From Halarcobacter anaerophilus (GTDB taxonomy: Bacteria; Campylobacterota; Campylobacteria; Campylobacterales; Arcobacteraceae): a stretch of DNA of 64,000 nucleotides. The stretch is taken from the NCBI RefSeq assembly GCF_006459125.1, contig NZ_CP041070.1, positions 372,001 through 436,000 of the forward strand, given 5' to 3'. Both the position numbers and the translations under genes were made by a program. This document shows positions 63,148 through 64,000 of the stretch, in pieces; position 1 is the stretch's first letter; each line of letters begins with the position of its first letter. The notes beneath the pieces were generated by a model. It saw only the letters and a program-made list of their open reading frames with translations, ran no database searches and was not told the origin of the DNA.

Positions 63148-64000
63148 TTATCCTCTTAAACTCTCTAAAATCTCTTTAAAATTCGGAAATGAAGTTAAAA
63201 TACAATCTACATCTTGAATATCCATACCGCAAATCAATCCTGCTATTGAGAAGCTCATAGCAATTCTATGATCTCCGTGCGAATCTATTGTTGCGTGTTT
63301 TAGACTTCCGCCCGTGATCTCATATCCGTCTTCAAACTCCGTAAAATTTACACCGCATTTTTCTAAGTTTGTAACAACAGATTTTATTCTGTCTGATTCT
63401 TTTACTCTTAACTCTTTTGCATTTTTTACTACAGAAGTGCCTTTTGCAAGACTCATAACAATAGCTAAAGCCGGAAGTTCGTCAATTAACCAAGAGATAT
63501 GCTTATCTACAACTACTGCATTAAGCTCTTTATATTTAACTTCAATATCGCCGATTGGTTCATAAATATTCTCTTTTTCTATAAAATTTACTTCAACTCC
63601 CATCTTCTTAAGAATCTCATACGCTCCGATTCTTGTAGGGTTCAAACTTACATTTTTTAGAACTACTCTGCTATTTGGTGTTATTGCTGCTGCAACGGCA
63701 AAAAAGAAAGCAGAACTAGGATCTGCGGGAACGGTTATATTAAGAGGTTTTAAAGCTCCTTTCAAAGGATGAATATTAATATATCCCTCTTTATCCGTTT
63801 CAATTTTAGCGCCCATACCTTTTAACATTCTTTCCGTATGGTCTCTTGTTAATTCATTCTCTTTGTATTTTGAAACACCTGTTGCTCTAAGTGCTGCTAA
63901 AATCATTGCTGATTTAACTTGTGCAGAATCTACGGGTGAATTGTAGATAAACGGTTTTAACTCTTTTACTCCTCTAATAAAAAGCGGAGCTTTATTCCCG
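63148..64000 (-). CDS. aroA: 3-phosphoshikimate 1-carboxyvinyltransferase, 5' end cut by the window edge
   Basis: The C-terminal two thirds (about 284 codons) of EPSP synthase, which joins shikimate-3-phosphate and phosphoenolpyruvate in aromatic amino acid synthesis. The frame continues upstream of the first internal ATG (63906) to the window edge. That segment includes [17 protein letters not shown], a recognised family region, so the start lies outside. The C-terminal part shows [17 protein letters not shown] and [13 protein letters not shown]. Confidence 0.95.
   Translation of the reverse strand, partial: GNKAPLFIRGVKELKPFIYNSPVDSAQVKSAMILAALRATGVSKYKENELTRDHTERMLKGMGAKIETDKEGYINIHPLKGALKPLNITVPADPSSAFFFAVAAAITPNSRVVLKNVSLNPTRIGAYEILKKMGVEVNFIEKENIYEPIGDIEVKYKELNAVVVDKHISWLIDELPALAIVMSLAKGTSVVKNAKELRVKESDRIKSVVTNLEKCGVNFTEFEDGYEITGGSLKHATIDSHGDHRIAMSFSIAGLICGMDIQDVDCILTSFPNFKEILESLRG

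Overview
The window is AT-rich chromosomal DNA of a Campylobacterota (epsilonproteobacterial) organism, most likely an Arcobacteraceae member. The assignment rests on gene content and gene order I recognise from Campylobacter and relatives: frdCAB fumarate reductase, aspA-dcuA, a ccoNOQP cbb3 oxidase operon followed by conserved small membrane proteins, ccoH and an AddB-like nuclease, an M23 peptidase-lpxC-tsaB-like-thrB-ylxR-infB-rbfA-rimP run, and aroA-ispH-rpsA-serA. It looks like core chromosome: I see no insertion sequence, prophage, CRISPR array, rRNA or tRNA gene, and no non-coding stretch longer than 300 bases.

Layout. 1-2903: alaS (3' end outside the window) divergent from trxA. 2978-19390: a large C4-dicarboxylate block. 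It holds dcuB; two sensor kinase/response regulator pairs facing each other tail to tail; a periplasmic asparaginase, dcuA and aspA as one operon; then frdC-frdA-frdB and a class I fumarase as a second operon. Together these take asparagine to aspartate, fumarate and succinate, exchange dicarboxylates across the inner membrane and use fumarate as electron acceptor. 19527-29860: an alanine/glycine symporter, trxB-dapB-purF-radical SAM protein, a LysR regulator, a UvrD/Rep helicase, truB and ispE. 29853-37643: smpB, then the cbb3 oxidase operon with accessory proteins (DUF4006-like, a 30-residue membrane peptide, a TPM-like protein, CcoH/FixH) and addB. 37928-43518: two paralogous outer-membrane porins interleaved with prfB and a cytochrome c, then folB and plsY. 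43638-54855: a long forward run of nadA, nadC, nrnA-like, M23 peptidase, lpxC, tsaB-like, thrB, ylxR, infB, rbfA, rimP and ribD. 55140-58373: a TonB-dependent receptor and a periplasmic binding protein behind a good Fur-box match. 58399-64000: efp, serA, rpsA, ispH and aroA (5' end outside the window), all reverse.

The most unusual part is 4.3-14.2 kb. The two mirror-image two-component systems have periplasmic-binding-protein-like sensor domains and sit between dcuB and the asparaginase-dcuA-aspA operon. Their receiver domains share an 86-base stretch that is identical as an inverted repeat, although the genes around it have diverged. The palindrome ATGAAT-N4-ATTCAT occurs upstream of both dcuB and aspA. 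I infer a dedicated sensing and regulatory module for aspartate/C4-dicarboxylate metabolism; its ligand and targets are unproven. Other points to check are a 30-residue ORF in the oxidase operon, a candidate small RNA next to a porin, and a structured, unusually GC-rich leader in front of the second porin.
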